A stretch of 24,715 nucleotides of DNA from an uncultured Acidimicrobium sp. (GTDB lineage: Bacteria > Actinomycetota > Acidimicrobiia > Acidimicrobiales > Ilumatobacteraceae), in NCBI GenBank assembly GCA_903895515.1, contig CAITUB010000127.1:1-24715 (forward strand), given 5' to 3'. The notes beneath the pieces were generated by a model. The model did no database searches, was not told where the DNA came from, and saw only the letters and a program-made list of their open reading frames with translations. Numbering within the stretch: the stretch's first letter is position 1; each line of letters starts with the position of its first letter. Position numbers and translations under genes: made by a program. This document shows positions 7,481 through 14,727 of the stretch, piece by piece.

Positions 7481-8431
7481 GTTGTCATCCATAAACGCGC
7501 GCAGGTTGGCGCTGTTATGTGGATGGCGCAGTCGCGCAAGGGTTTTCTGCTCAATCTGGCGAACGCGCTCGCGCGTGACCTTTTGAATCTTGGCAACTTC
7601 TTCCAGTGTGTGCACCTGGCCGATGTATTTGCCAATGCCAAACCGCATGGCAACAATTTCCTGATCGCGTGGCGGCAAGTCGCTGAGCGTGCGCTCTACT
7701 GCTTCGCTGAGCAATGCCTTCTCCGTAATTTCCTGTGGGTCATTATTTTCGTTTGTGCTGGCAATGGTGTCACCAACCGTTAAATCATCTGTGTCGCTTC
7801 CCACTGGTGCATCCAGGCTTGTTGTGGTGAGTGCAATTTGCATCACCTCAAGCAACTTGTCGACCGTAAGGCCGCAGCGAACTGCAACTTCTTCTGGCAG
7901 TGGGTCACGCTCAAGCTCGGCAGCCAGTTCGCGCTCTACTCGATGCACGCGATTGACGATTTCCATCATGTGACCAGGAATGCGAATGTTGCGCCCCTGG
8001 TCGGCCATTGCGCGAGTCATTGCCTGACGGATCCACCAAGTTGCATACGTAGAAAACTTAAAACCCTTTTCGAAGTCGTACTTGTCGGCAGCATGCATCA
8101 AGCCGATGTTGCCCTCTTGAATCAAGTCTGCAAGTTGCAGTTCTTTGCGGTCGTATCGACGGGCAATGGAAACGACAAGGCGAAGGTTGGCGCGCACCAT
8201 GTGCTCTTTGGCTTTTTCGCCTTCCTTGATTTCACGCTGCAAAGCACGACGCTCACGCAAACCAAGGTTTCCGCCGCTTGCATCGAGTGCAACTTGTGCG
8301 GCTATTCCGTCCTTAATCAGTTTTCCAAGACGACGCTCATCCTCTGCCGTGAGCAAGTCGACTTGCCCAATTTCGTTGAGGTACATGCGGACAGCATCAG
8401 GACCAGAATCATTTGAAATTGAACTTCTCAC
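7478..8431 (-). CDS. rpoD: RNA polymerase sigma factor of the sigma-70 family (RpoD/SigA type)
   Basis: A 317-aa sigma-70 protein of group 1/2. Region 1.2 spans about residues 10-45 (DAVRMYLNEIGQVDLL), region 2 about 78-150 (LIQEGNIGLMHAADKYDF, FSTYATWWIRQAM, RNIRIPGHM), region 3 about 155-235, and region 4 about 245-310 (LPPRDQEIVAMRFG, VTRERVRQIEQKTLARLRHP). Region 1.1 and the long acidic N-terminus of many primary sigma factors are absent. The GTG start overlaps the dnaG stop (GTGA). Placement after dnaG is the classical macromolecular-synthesis arrangement and favours the housekeeping sigma, but the short length leaves a group 2 (HrdB/SigB-like) sigma possible. It would recognise -10 boxes of the TANNNT kind seen in this window. 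Confidence 0.92.
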   Translation of the reverse strand: MRSSISNDSGPDAVRMYLNEIGQVDLLTAEDERRLGKLIKDGIAAQVALDASGGNLGLRERRALQREIKEGEKAKEHMVRANLRLVVSIARRYDRKELQLADLIQEGNIGLMHAADKYDFEKGFKFSTYATWWIRQAMTRAMADQGRNIRIPGHMMEIVNRVHRVERELAAELERDPLPEEVAVRCGLTVDKLLEVMQIALTTTSLDAPVGSDTDDLTVGDTIASTNENNDPQEITEKALLSEAVERTLSDLPPRDQEIVAMRFGIGKYIGQVHTLEEVAKIQKVTRERVRQIEQKTLARLRHPHNSANLRAFMDDN

Positions 8432-10176
8432 GAGTGTTCACCCATGCACATTTTTAACCAACCCAACAATTGTTCGGCGGCATCGTGAGATGTTGCGGGA
8501 TTCTCCATTTGCTCCAGCAGCAACCGAGCTTCGCGGTCAACGCGAATTTGTTCGGGGTCAATGTTCTTAACACGGTGCGAAAGCTCACGTCGCACTGCCG
8601 CAGAAATGAGATTAAATGCTTCGGCATCTGGTTGCGACTCTACGTCAGCAACGGCTGCCCGCTCTAATGCTTCGCGAGCCTCTGGGTCTGCCGTATCAAG
8701 GGCTGCGTTCAATTCGCCCTCGGTGGCAATCAGTGCCAGAAACGCCCTGCGATAGACATCATCAGCAAATAGGGCCTCGTTCATCCACGAGGCGATGGCA
8801 TTCCAGTCTTGGATCATGAGTGCAAGCACTACAAATTCGGCACTTTCACGCTTGTGGCCGGATTGCGATGGAACAGCAGCGCGCACCTCTGGCCGACGTG
8901 AGCCGCGCTCTGCGATCTTCACCAAATCTGCTGCGGCTATACCTACGTGACTTGCAACTTCTCCGGCATAAATTTTGCGCACATTCATGTCGGGATGCTC
9001 ATTGATGACCGCCATTGCTTGCTCAGCAGTACGTGAACGAGCTTCGGGTGTTGCAATGGACCCCGCACTAAGTACGCGCTGCAAACGAAAACCGAGAAAC
9101 GGTTGTGCATTTTTGATTGCGGTTGCCAATGCTTCTGGGTCACTCGATGCAAGATCTCCTGGATCCTTTCCATCAGGAAACTTGGCAACACTCACCTGCA
9201 CTTTGTAACGACTCTCCCATTCATAAAAACGTTCAGCAGCACCCTGCCCTGCGTTGTCGGCATCGAATGCGAGCACCACCTTGTTTGCAAATCGCTTCAG
9301 CAGGCGAACGTGTTCTTCGGTTAGTGCAGTACCGCAGGTTGCAACCGCACGCGTGATTCCCGAACGATGGAACCCAATCACATCGGTATAGCCCTCGCAC
9401 ACAATCACTTCATCGGCGGTGACAATGTCTTGCTTCGCCCAATTCAATCCATACAAGGTTTTTGACTTTGCATAAATAGTGGTCTCTGAAGAGTTCTTGT
9501 ATTTTGCTGGGTCGGTGCTTCCGGGAAGAATGCGACCACCAAATGCAACTGCATCACCAGCGTCGGTGAAAATAGGAAACAACACTCGCGCACGAAACGA
9601 ATCTTGTGGACGGCCACGCTTGTTGATGAACGCAAGTCCAACTTCTTGCAACAGATCAATTGGCACACCGATGTCTTTGCTCATGGCATCCCAATCGTCT
9701 GGCGCCCAACCGATCTTGAATTGGCGAGCAACATCGCCCGACAATCCGCGATCGCGCAAATAGTCGCGAGCCGCTCGCGCATCAGGGGCATTCAACAGTC
9801 GGTCGTGGTACCACTCCACAGCTTTGTTCATTACTTCAACAAGTTGCTTGCGCCGCTGGCGGTCCTTACTTTGACCACCGGTGGTGTAGTTCAGCTGAAT
9901 CCCAGCTTTGTTGGCTAGGTGTTCAATTGCACCCACAAAATCGAGGTGTTCAATTTCTTGCACAAACTTAAATACGTCGCCTGCAGCGCCACAACCAAAA
10001 CAGCGATACCGCTTTGTCTCTTCGCGCACATTGAATGAGCCGGATTTTTCGGCATGAAACGGGCATAGCCCAACCCAGTTGCGTCCTACTCTGCGTAACG
10101 GAAGATACGACTGAACGACATCAACCAACGACACCGTGTCCCGGAGTCGTTCAATGTCTTCGTCAGCTATTGCCAC
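8428..10176 (-). CDS. dnaG: DNA primase
   Basis: A 582-aa bacterial primase that makes RNA primers at the replication fork. The N-terminal CHC2 zinc finger has C38, H41, C59 and C62 (GLCPFHAEKSGSF ... YRCFGCGAAGDV). The TOPRIM catalytic core shows E261 (VIVCEGYTDV), D305 and D307 (LAFDADNAG) and a KDPGD stretch at about 337-341. The C-terminal 150 residues are the variable helicase-interacting region. It overlaps the end of terC by 14 bases upstream and the sigma-factor start downstream. The GTG start is supported by the position of the zinc finger and the family's normal opening. A TATTCT box lies seven bases before it, so it may be transcribed independently of terC. Confidence 0.97.
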   Translation of the reverse strand: MAIADEDIERLRDTVSLVDVVQSYLPLRRVGRNWVGLCPFHAEKSGSFNVREETKRYRCFGCGAAGDVFKFVQEIEHLDFVGAIEHLANKAGIQLNYTTGGQSKDRQRRKQLVEVMNKAVEWYHDRLLNAPDARAARDYLRDRGLSGDVARQFKIGWAPDDWDAMSKDIGVPIDLLQEVGLAFINKRGRPQDSFRARVLFPIFTDAGDAVAFGGRILPGSTDPAKYKNSSETTIYAKSKTLYGLNWAKQDIVTADEVIVCEGYTDVIGFHRSGITRAVATCGTALTEEHVRLLKRFANKVVLAFDADNAGQGAAERFYEWESRYKVQVSVAKFPDGKDPGDLASSDPEALATAIKNAQPFLGFRLQRVLSAGSIATPEARSRTAEQAMAVINEHPDMNVRKIYAGEVASHVGIAAADLVKIAERGSRRPEVRAAVPSQSGHKRESAEFVVLALMIQDWNAIASWMNEALFADDVYRRAFLALIATEGELNAALDTADPEAREALERAAVADVESQPDAEAFNLISAAVRRELSHRVKNIDPEQIRVDREARLLLEQMENPATSHDAAEQLLGWLKMCMGEHS

Positions 10177-11158
10177 CCTGTGGAGAATAGTGCTTGCGGT
10201 CGTGAATTACAGAAGCCACTATCGCCACTGTCATGACCGTGAGGATGAACCCAAGTGAGAACAGCGTTGGCACGTGGTACCAGTGCGCAACCAGCATCTT
10301 GGCACCTACATACATGAGCAATACAGAGATCGCTGGCTTCAGGTAACGGAATCGATCCTTAATGTCAGCGAACAGGAAGTACAACGCGCGCAGCCCCATG
10401 ATGGCAAACGCATTGGCACCGAACACGATGAATTGTTCGTGACTCACAGCCAGCACGGCAGGCACCGAGTCAACCGCAAAGATGAGGTCGGATATCTCGA
10501 TAATCACCAATACCGCGAGAAGTGGTGTCGCAAAACGCTTGCCATTGACGCGGGTGAATAGCTTCTGACCATCAAGCTCATCGGTGGTCGGTACGAACTT
10601 GTGGAACAACTTCATCGTCTTCGTGTCGGATGGGTTCGAGTCTTCATCGCCGTGACGCAACACGCCATAACCGGTGTAGATAAGGAATGCGCCGAACCCG
10701 ATCAAGATGTAGTCAAAGCGTTCAATGATGGCGACGCCAAGGAAGATAAAGATGAGACGCATCACGAGGGCGCCAAAGATTCCCCAGAACAACACGCGGT
10801 GTTGGTACTGACGTGGCACTTGGAAGTGAGCAAAAATCATGGCCCACACAAATACGTTGTCGATACTCAGACTCTTCTCGATGAGATAGCCGCTGATGTA
10901 CTCGATACCGGCCTGATGCCCGTCGGCTTGACCGCGAAACATCCACCACACCACAAACATGAACGCCACACCGAAGCTGATCCACACGATGGATTCAATT
11001 AGCGCTTCCTTCAGCTTGATGACATGCGCACGGCGATGGAACACCAAGATGTCCACCAACAGCAACACGCTGATGGTGCCGATAAGCACTGGCCATCCCC
11101 ATTCGGGAACGGTGATGTCGGCAAAATTTGAACGATTACTTCCCGCAGCTAACAACAT
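10163..11158 (-). CDS. TerC-family integral membrane protein
   Basis: A polytopic membrane protein of about 331 aa from the TerC family (LysE-like fold). Characterised relatives export manganese or help metalate secreted enzymes; others were named for tellurium resistance. Hydrophobic segments recur through the protein (for example VLIGTISVLLLVDILVF, WISFGVAFMFVVWWMF, LIFIFLGVAIIERFDYILIGFGAFL), and the family motif EISDLIFAVDSVPAVLAVS with its acidic residues is intact. I start at the ATG at 11158; an in-frame TTG at 11182 would add eight residues, and neither has a well-spaced ribosome site. A TATAAT box lies about 100 bases upstream. It is the first gene of the run terC-dnaG-sigma-fdhD. 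The metal it handles is not evident. Confidence 0.9.
   Translation of the reverse strand: MLLAAGSNRSNFADITVPEWGWPVLIGTISVLLLVDILVFHRRAHVIKLKEALIESIVWISFGVAFMFVVWWMFRGQADGHQAGIEYISGYLIEKSLSIDNVFVWAMIFAHFQVPRQYQHRVLFWGIFGALVMRLIFIFLGVAIIERFDYILIGFGAFLIYTGYGVLRHGDEDSNPSDTKTMKLFHKFVPTTDELDGQKLFTRVNGKRFATPLLAVLVIIEISDLIFAVDSVPAVLAVSHEQFIVFGANAFAIMGLRALYFLFADIKDRFRYLKPAISVLLMYVGAKMLVAHWYHVPTLFSLGFILTVMTVAIVASVIHDRKHYSPQGGNS
10184..10189 (-). promoter_or_regulatory. Candidate leaderless -10 box of dnaG (TATTCT)
   Basis: TATTCT on the minus strand, inside the 3' end of terC, is separated from the dnaG GTG by exactly seven bases. It matches TANNNT and is closer to the TATAAT consensus than most of the others. 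No convincing -35 is seen. Confidence 0.4.
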
Positions 11159-11254
11159 AAATAAATGTGTACCTTTGCTCAATCATGTGGGTGAATTTCC
11201 CCGATGATCGCTTGCTGCACCACAAAGTGGCTCCACAAGTCGGGCTATGAGCAA

Positions 11255-11260
11255 ATTATA
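11255..11260 (-). promoter_or_regulatory. -10 box (TATAAT) upstream of terC
   Basis: A perfect consensus TATAAT on the minus strand, in the 100-base gap between ygfZ and terC. The -35 position at 17-base spacing reads TGGAAT, only half matching TTGACA. Transcription would begin near 11248, leaving a leader of roughly 65-90 bases before terC, unlike the leaderless-looking starts elsewhere in the window. This is the best candidate main promoter for the terC-dnaG-sigma-fdhD run. Confidence 0.5.
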
Positions 11261-11284
11261 GAACGATGCCTATTTCAATTCCAG

Positions 11285-12016
11285 TCATGCCCGCTTAAAC
11301 GCCACAAGGGCATGAGCTCCACGTATTGATGTCACGATGCCTAAGCGGCCTTCGTGCTCAATTTCCTGACCTACCACCGAACTATTGCTCACGACTACGT
11401 ACCGCAATTGACGTGGCGCAATTGACCCACGTGAGTCCATGCGTTCCACTAATTCCTGTCCCGGATAACAGCCCTTGGTGAAACTCACGGCGATTTCTGT
11501 GATTCCCGTCTCTGCGGGAATGGATGACTCAGTGACATCCACATTCATCGTCGGCCAAGCAGCAATGATTCGCGCTTCTTCATAATCCTCGAGCGAACCT
11601 TGCAGCAGTTCTGCGTCGTGGCTCTCACTGCGCAGATCAACTGCTGTCCCATCGCAACGCCAAGCAGGAATTGAACCAGAAATCGGAGACGCAACATTGC
11701 GAACCGCCGTCCACAGCTCTCGACCTAGCGACAATTCAACCTTGACGCGGATTTTGAATCGATTCAAGCGAGCAAGCACAGCATCGCCACAGCCGGAATC
11801 AACGTCAAGAATAAACGTTTCACCCTCAACGCATGTAACACGAATAATGCCATCGAGTTTTCCTGTTGGTTGGAGCAAGAGCGATTGTCGCGTCTCCCCT
11901 ACTCGCATACTCGCAATGTCTTGGCTGAGCTGCGAATGCAAATAGGTGCGAGCGTCTGCACCAGTCGCGGTGATCACGTCGCGCTGCAACGGCAGCCAAA
12001 AAGTTTCGGTAGCCAT
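11285..12016 (-). CDS. ygfZ: YgfZ/GcvT-like folate-binding protein
   Basis: A protein of about 243 aa from the YgfZ branch of the GcvT fold, a folate-binding factor needed for iron-sulfur enzymes and, in E. coli, linked to tRNA thiolation by MiaB. The diagnostic signature KGCYPGQE occupies residues 181-188, with its redox-relevant cysteine at 183. The N-terminal half (DARTYLHSQLSQDI, LLLQPTGKLDGIIRV) is typical of the fold. I choose the ATG at 12016, four bases after the trpE stop; a GTG at 12046 would overlap trpE and add ten unconserved residues. Co-transcription with trpE is likely from spacing, without an obvious functional link. Confidence 0.88.
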   Translation of the reverse strand: MATETFWLPLQRDVITATGADARTYLHSQLSQDIASMRVGETRQSLLLQPTGKLDGIIRVTCVEGETFILDVDSGCGDAVLARLNRFKIRVKVELSLGRELWTAVRNVASPISGSIPAWRCDGTAVDLRSESHDAELLQGSLEDYEEARIIAAWPTMNVDVTESSIPAETGITEIAVSFTKGCYPGQELVERMDSRGSIAPRQLRYVVVSNSSVVGQEIEHEGRLGIVTSIRGAHALVAFKRA

Positions 12017-12020
12017 GTGC

Positions 12021-13532
12021 TTACTGTTGTACTTTGCGTTGTGCACTCATGCGACGAGCCGCTGGCACCGCCGCAAACAGTGCGGCTGCCTTGTTAAAGC
12101 ACTCCAAGTCTTCTTCTTCGGGAATGCTGTCGGCAACGATTCCAGCACCCGCCTGCAATGACGCACCGTGTGCGCCGATAAACATGGTACGAATTGCAAT
12201 TGCCGTGTCGAGATTGCCACTGAAGTCCACATAGCCAACCACGCCCGCATACGGGCCACGCTTCACGGGCTCAAGCTCATCGATGATTTCCATGGCTCGC
12301 ACCTTTGGCGCACCGCTCACCGTTCCTGCTGGAAGTGTTGCACGCAGCACATCAATTGGGCCAAGGCCTTCGCGAATATCTCCCGATACCTGCGAGGTCA
12401 TGTGCATGACGTGGCTATAGCGCTCCAGCGTCATCAGCTCATCCACGTTCATGGAACCAAATTTGGCCACTCGGCCTACGTCATTGCGCGCCAAATCCAC
12501 CAGCATCACGTGCTCGGCAACTTCCTTTGGGTTCTCGCGCAGCTCAGCAGCAAGTTTGCGATCGTGTTCGTCTGTGCGGCCGCGCTTACGAGTGCCGGCA
12601 ATTGGACGGCTAATCACTCTTCCGCCTTGCAGCTGCACCATAGGTTCTGGCGAACTACCCACAATGGTCACGTCATCATGCTTCACGTAATACATGTACG
12701 GACTTGGGTTCACTTGACGCAGTACGCGATACATGTCAAACGGCTCGGCATCAAGTTCAATGTCAAACCGTTGTGACAACACCACTTGGAAGATGTCGCC
12801 AGCGCGAATGTATTCTTTCGCCGCTTCCACCGAACGCTGATACTCAGAACCATTGACTGGCGCAACAAACTGCTGCTGCTTGTCACCTTCTGTAGGTGGC
12901 TCAACTGGCAAGTATGAAAGCGGTTTCGTGAGGTCGGCTACCGCTCCATGAATGCGCACAATGGCTTCGTCGTAAGCAGCATCGATTTGCGTAGCACTCA
13001 ATTCAAAAACAGGAACACTCTCCAAGAGATACACGCGTTGCTTCCAATGGTCGAATGCAGCCAGCGACCCAATCATGCACATCACCGCGTCAGGAAGGTT
13101 GCGATCGTCGCGTGGAACGTTTGGTAATTGTTCAACTTCGCGCACTACGTCATAACCCAAGAAACCCATCAAGCCACCCTGCAACGGTGGCAGTTCGGGA
13201 AACAGCGGCGCCTTATATACGGCGAGCAACGATTCCATTGCTGCCAACATTCCATCTTGCGTATTCACGTGTTGCGGAATCGTGCCATCAACAGTGATGT
13301 GTCCATTGCGCAGAGTCAATGTTGCAAGCGGATCGCGACCAACAAATGAATAGCGGCTCCAGCGTTCGCCGTGGTCTACCGACTCGAGCAGGAAGCCTGG
13401 CTTGTCGCCAACAAGTTTCATGTACGCAGCAACCGGTGTTTCTACGTCGGCAAGCATCTCTGTCCACACCGGAATCACCGTGTTGATAGAAGCAAGTTTC
13501 TGAAACTCTTCACGGCTTGGATAGATATTCAT
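12021..13532 (-). CDS. trpE: Anthranilate synthase component I
   Basis: A 503-aa chorismate-utilising enzyme that converts chorismate and ammonia (from a TrpG partner) to anthranilate, the first step of tryptophan synthesis. The N-terminal domain has FLLESVDHGERWSRYSFVG, containing the LLES element (48-51) and the RYS (60-62) typical of the tryptophan feedback site. The C-terminal chorismate domain contains ISRPIAGTRKRG, EHVMLVDLARNDVGR, PAGTVSGAPKVRAMEIIDELE and AGIVADSIPEEE. The feedback motif favours TrpE over PabB. Its ATG overlaps the stop of the upstream 80-aa gene (TAATG), so translation is probably coupled. No trpG or other trp gene is nearby. Confidence 0.95.
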   Translation of the reverse strand: MNIYPSREEFQKLASINTVIPVWTEMLADVETPVAAYMKLVGDKPGFLLESVDHGERWSRYSFVGRDPLATLTLRNGHITVDGTIPQHVNTQDGMLAAMESLLAVYKAPLFPELPPLQGGLMGFLGYDVVREVEQLPNVPRDDRNLPDAVMCMIGSLAAFDHWKQRVYLLESVPVFELSATQIDAAYDEAIVRIHGAVADLTKPLSYLPVEPPTEGDKQQQFVAPVNGSEYQRSVEAAKEYIRAGDIFQVVLSQRFDIELDAEPFDMYRVLRQVNPSPYMYYVKHDDVTIVGSSPEPMVQLQGGRVISRPIAGTRKRGRTDEHDRKLAAELRENPKEVAEHVMLVDLARNDVGRVAKFGSMNVDELMTLERYSHVMHMTSQVSGDIREGLGPIDVLRATLPAGTVSGAPKVRAMEIIDELEPVKRGPYAGVVGYVDFSGNLDTAIAIRTMFIGAHGASLQAGAGIVADSIPEEEDLECFNKAAALFAAVPAARRMSAQRKVQQ

Positions 13533-13774
13533 TACAAGCGACCTTGCTTTGCGGCGCGCTGCACTAACCGAATGGAGTTATTGAGCCCTCGCTCTGCTTC
13601 ATAAATAGCAGTCAGCAAATCATCTCCCGAATCTGCGTTGTTCGGGTCGCGAACCGCCATGGCACGGGTTTCAGCAAGTGCTCCAATGCGATCTCTGCAC
13701 TGCTCGAGTGTGCTTGCTAGCGCTGCAAGTTCGGCGCGCGTACTTGCTGTGTTGGTTGAAATATCGCGAGCCAC
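13532..13774 (-). CDS. Small conserved-looking protein upstream of trpE, function unknown
   Basis: An 80-aa soluble protein that I do not recognise. It is mostly alpha-helical in appearance, with heptad-like spacing of leucines and alanines (RAELAALASTLEQCRDRIGALAETRAMA), an acidic NADSGDD turn, then a second helix (LLTAIYEAERGLNNSIRLVQRAAK), suggesting a two-helix hairpin. No signal peptide, membrane segment or metal motif is visible. Reality as a gene is supported by the one-base stop/start overlap with trpE and by the TAGGAT box six bases before its GTG. Position suggests it is the first gene of an 80aa-trpE-ygfZ transcript. A regulatory or leader role for trpE is possible but unproven. 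Confidence 0.68.
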   Translation of the reverse strand: MARDISTNTASTRAELAALASTLEQCRDRIGALAETRAMAVRDPNNADSGDDLLTAIYEAERGLNNSIRLVQRAAKQGRL

Positions 13775-13780
13775 CGCGAA

Positions 13781-13786
13781 ATCCTA
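13781..13786 (-). promoter_or_regulatory. Candidate leaderless -10 box of the 80-aa gene/trpE operon (TAGGAT)
   Basis: TAGGAT on the minus strand is followed by exactly six bases and then the GTG of the 80-aa gene. It matches TANNNT and there is no Shine-Dalgarno before the start. It overlaps the left arm of a long-range inverted repeat (13783-13790). Confidence 0.5.
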
Positions 13787-13901
13787 GACGGCGCACTCAT
13801 AAAACTGATCCGAGATATGACAAGGGCCCCCGAAGGGGCCCGTATCACGCGACTTCAGGCGGCGGACCCGAAATCGCCTTCGCTCTAAACATACGTCTAG
13901 G
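13783..13901 (-). other. GC-rich intergenic stretch with nested inverted repeats; possible structured RNA
   Basis: The 177-base gap between nth and the 80-aa gene contains CCTAGACG (13783-13790) and its exact reverse complement CGTCTAGG (13894-13901). Between them are a strong 7-base-pair hairpin (13824-13841) and a weaker AGGCG/CGCCT stem (13857-13861 with 13875-13879). Together these could close a roughly 119-base RNA. The tetraloop reads UUCG on the minus strand, so a minus-strand RNA is more likely. It does not resemble tRNA, tmRNA, SRP RNA or 6S RNA to my eye. It may simply be a terminator next to a promoter. Confidence 0.3.
13824..13841 (-). terminator. GC hairpin with UUCG loop, probable terminator of nth
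   Basis: GGGCCCC and GGGGCCC form a perfect 7-base-pair stem. On the minus strand the loop is UUCG closed by C-G, an exceptionally stable tetraloop. It lies about 110 bases after the nth stop in the direction of nth transcription and is followed by UUGUCAUAUCU, only a weak U-tract. It could alternatively be part of a larger leader structure. Confidence 0.5.
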
Positions 13902-13951
13902 CGGAGATCATAAATTAGCGAAATTCAATATTCGGTGCAAAATTTGTACCG

Positions 13952-14698
13952 CTACTTTTTGCTGCGAGACCCCGCAGATTTAGCCATTTGTGCACGAGGC
14001 ATCTCTGAAGACGGGCAAATGTCACTGAATTCACACGAATGACATGCTGGTTTTTTGGCATCGCATACGCGTCGTCCATGCAGAATGAGCCGAAGACTGA
14101 ACCCACCCCAGTCCTGCGGTGGGAACAACGCATTCAATTCGTACTCAACCTTTACCGGGTCTTCTTCGATGGTTAGTCCAAGACGACGCGACAGCCGACC
14201 AACATGAGTATCTACGGCAAGACCGGGAAGGTCGAACACCACGCTTCTCAGCACGTTCGCGGTCTTGCGTCCCACTCCGGGCAACGTGGTCAAATCTTCA
14301 ACTTCTCGCGGGACTTCCCCACCAAAACGAGTCATGACCGCAGAAGCCATGCCGATGAGATTTTTCGCTTTGGTTTGATAGAAACCTGTTGAACGAACCA
14401 GCTCTTCAACACGCTGAACATTTGCCTGTGCCAATTTCTCGGCTGTTGGAAATTCTGCGAACAGTGCAGGAGTCACCATATTCACTCGCACGTCGGTACA
14501 TTGCGCGGAAAGAATGGTGGCCGCAAGTAATTGAAAAGCATTTTCGTGAGTGAGTTCACAAATTGCCACGGGATACAACACCTTGAGCCGCTTCAAAATT
14601 TCGGCAGACCGATCCACGATTTTCTTTGGCGCTTTTTTAGGCGCCGGCTTAGCGGCCTTCTTTACACTTGCTTTCTTGGCAGCCACAGTTCCGAACAC
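13952..14698 (-). CDS. nth: Endonuclease III (DNA glycosylase/AP lyase)
   Basis: A 248-aa base-excision repair enzyme that removes oxidised pyrimidines. The helix-hairpin-helix is LPGVGRKTANVL with catalytic Lys145, followed by VDTHVGRLSRRLG with catalytic Asp163. The [4Fe-4S] cluster cysteines are C212, C219, C222 and C228, in the exact C-x6-C-x2-C-x5-C spacing. The first ~27 residues form a Lys/Ala/Pro-rich tail absent from E. coli Nth, possibly a DNA-binding extension. I keep the GTG at 14698, but a GTG at 14686 is also possible. It is divergent from mshD with only about 30 bases between starts, and a strong hairpin follows its 3' end. Confidence 0.95.
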   Translation of the reverse strand: MFGTVAAKKASVKKAAKPAPKKAPKKIVDRSAEILKRLKVLYPVAICELTHENAFQLLAATILSAQCTDVRVNMVTPALFAEFPTAEKLAQANVQRVEELVRSTGFYQTKAKNLIGMASAVMTRFGGEVPREVEDLTTLPGVGRKTANVLRSVVFDLPGLAVDTHVGRLSRRLGLTIEEDPVKVEYELNALFPPQDWGGFSLRLILHGRRVCDAKKPACHSCEFSDICPSSEMPRAQMAKSAGSRSKK

Positions 14699-14714
14699 TA
14701 GCGAGTCACACCGA

Positions 14715-14720
14715 TAGCCT
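14715..14720 (+). promoter_or_regulatory. Candidate leaderless -10 box of mshD (TAGCCT)
   Basis: TAGCCT on the plus strand stands exactly seven bases before the GTG proposed for mshD, inside the very short divergent gap with nth. No Shine-Dalgarno or clear -35 is visible. The box depends on GTG 14728 being the true start. Confidence 0.4.
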
Positions 14721-14727
14721 GAGCGTT

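Noticed and set aside
7838..8416. A 192-codon plus-strand open frame opposite the sigma factor
   Set aside because: It lies entirely within the well-conserved sigma gene and has no domain features.
11159..11284. yybP-ykoY manganese riboswitch before terC
   Set aside because: The conserved core sequence is not visible and the leader is short; only a covariance search could revive it.
12017..12046. GTG at 12046 as the ygfZ start
   Set aside because: It would add ten unconserved residues overlapping trpE; the ATG at 12016 matches the normal start of the fold.
12168..12776. A 202-codon plus-strand open frame opposite trpE
   Set aside because: Its translation is His- and Asn-rich without motifs and it lies wholly within trpE; a shadow.
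13783..13901. tRNA, tmRNA, SRP RNA or 6S RNA in the GC-rich gap
   Set aside because: No T-arm with GGTTCGA-type loop and CCA end, no GGAAGC-type SRP loop, and the length and shape do not fit 6S RNA.
13532..13901. Classical trp leader-peptide attenuator
   Set aside because: The 80-aa gene has no run of Trp codons (no tryptophan at all), so ribosome-stalling attenuation is not supported.
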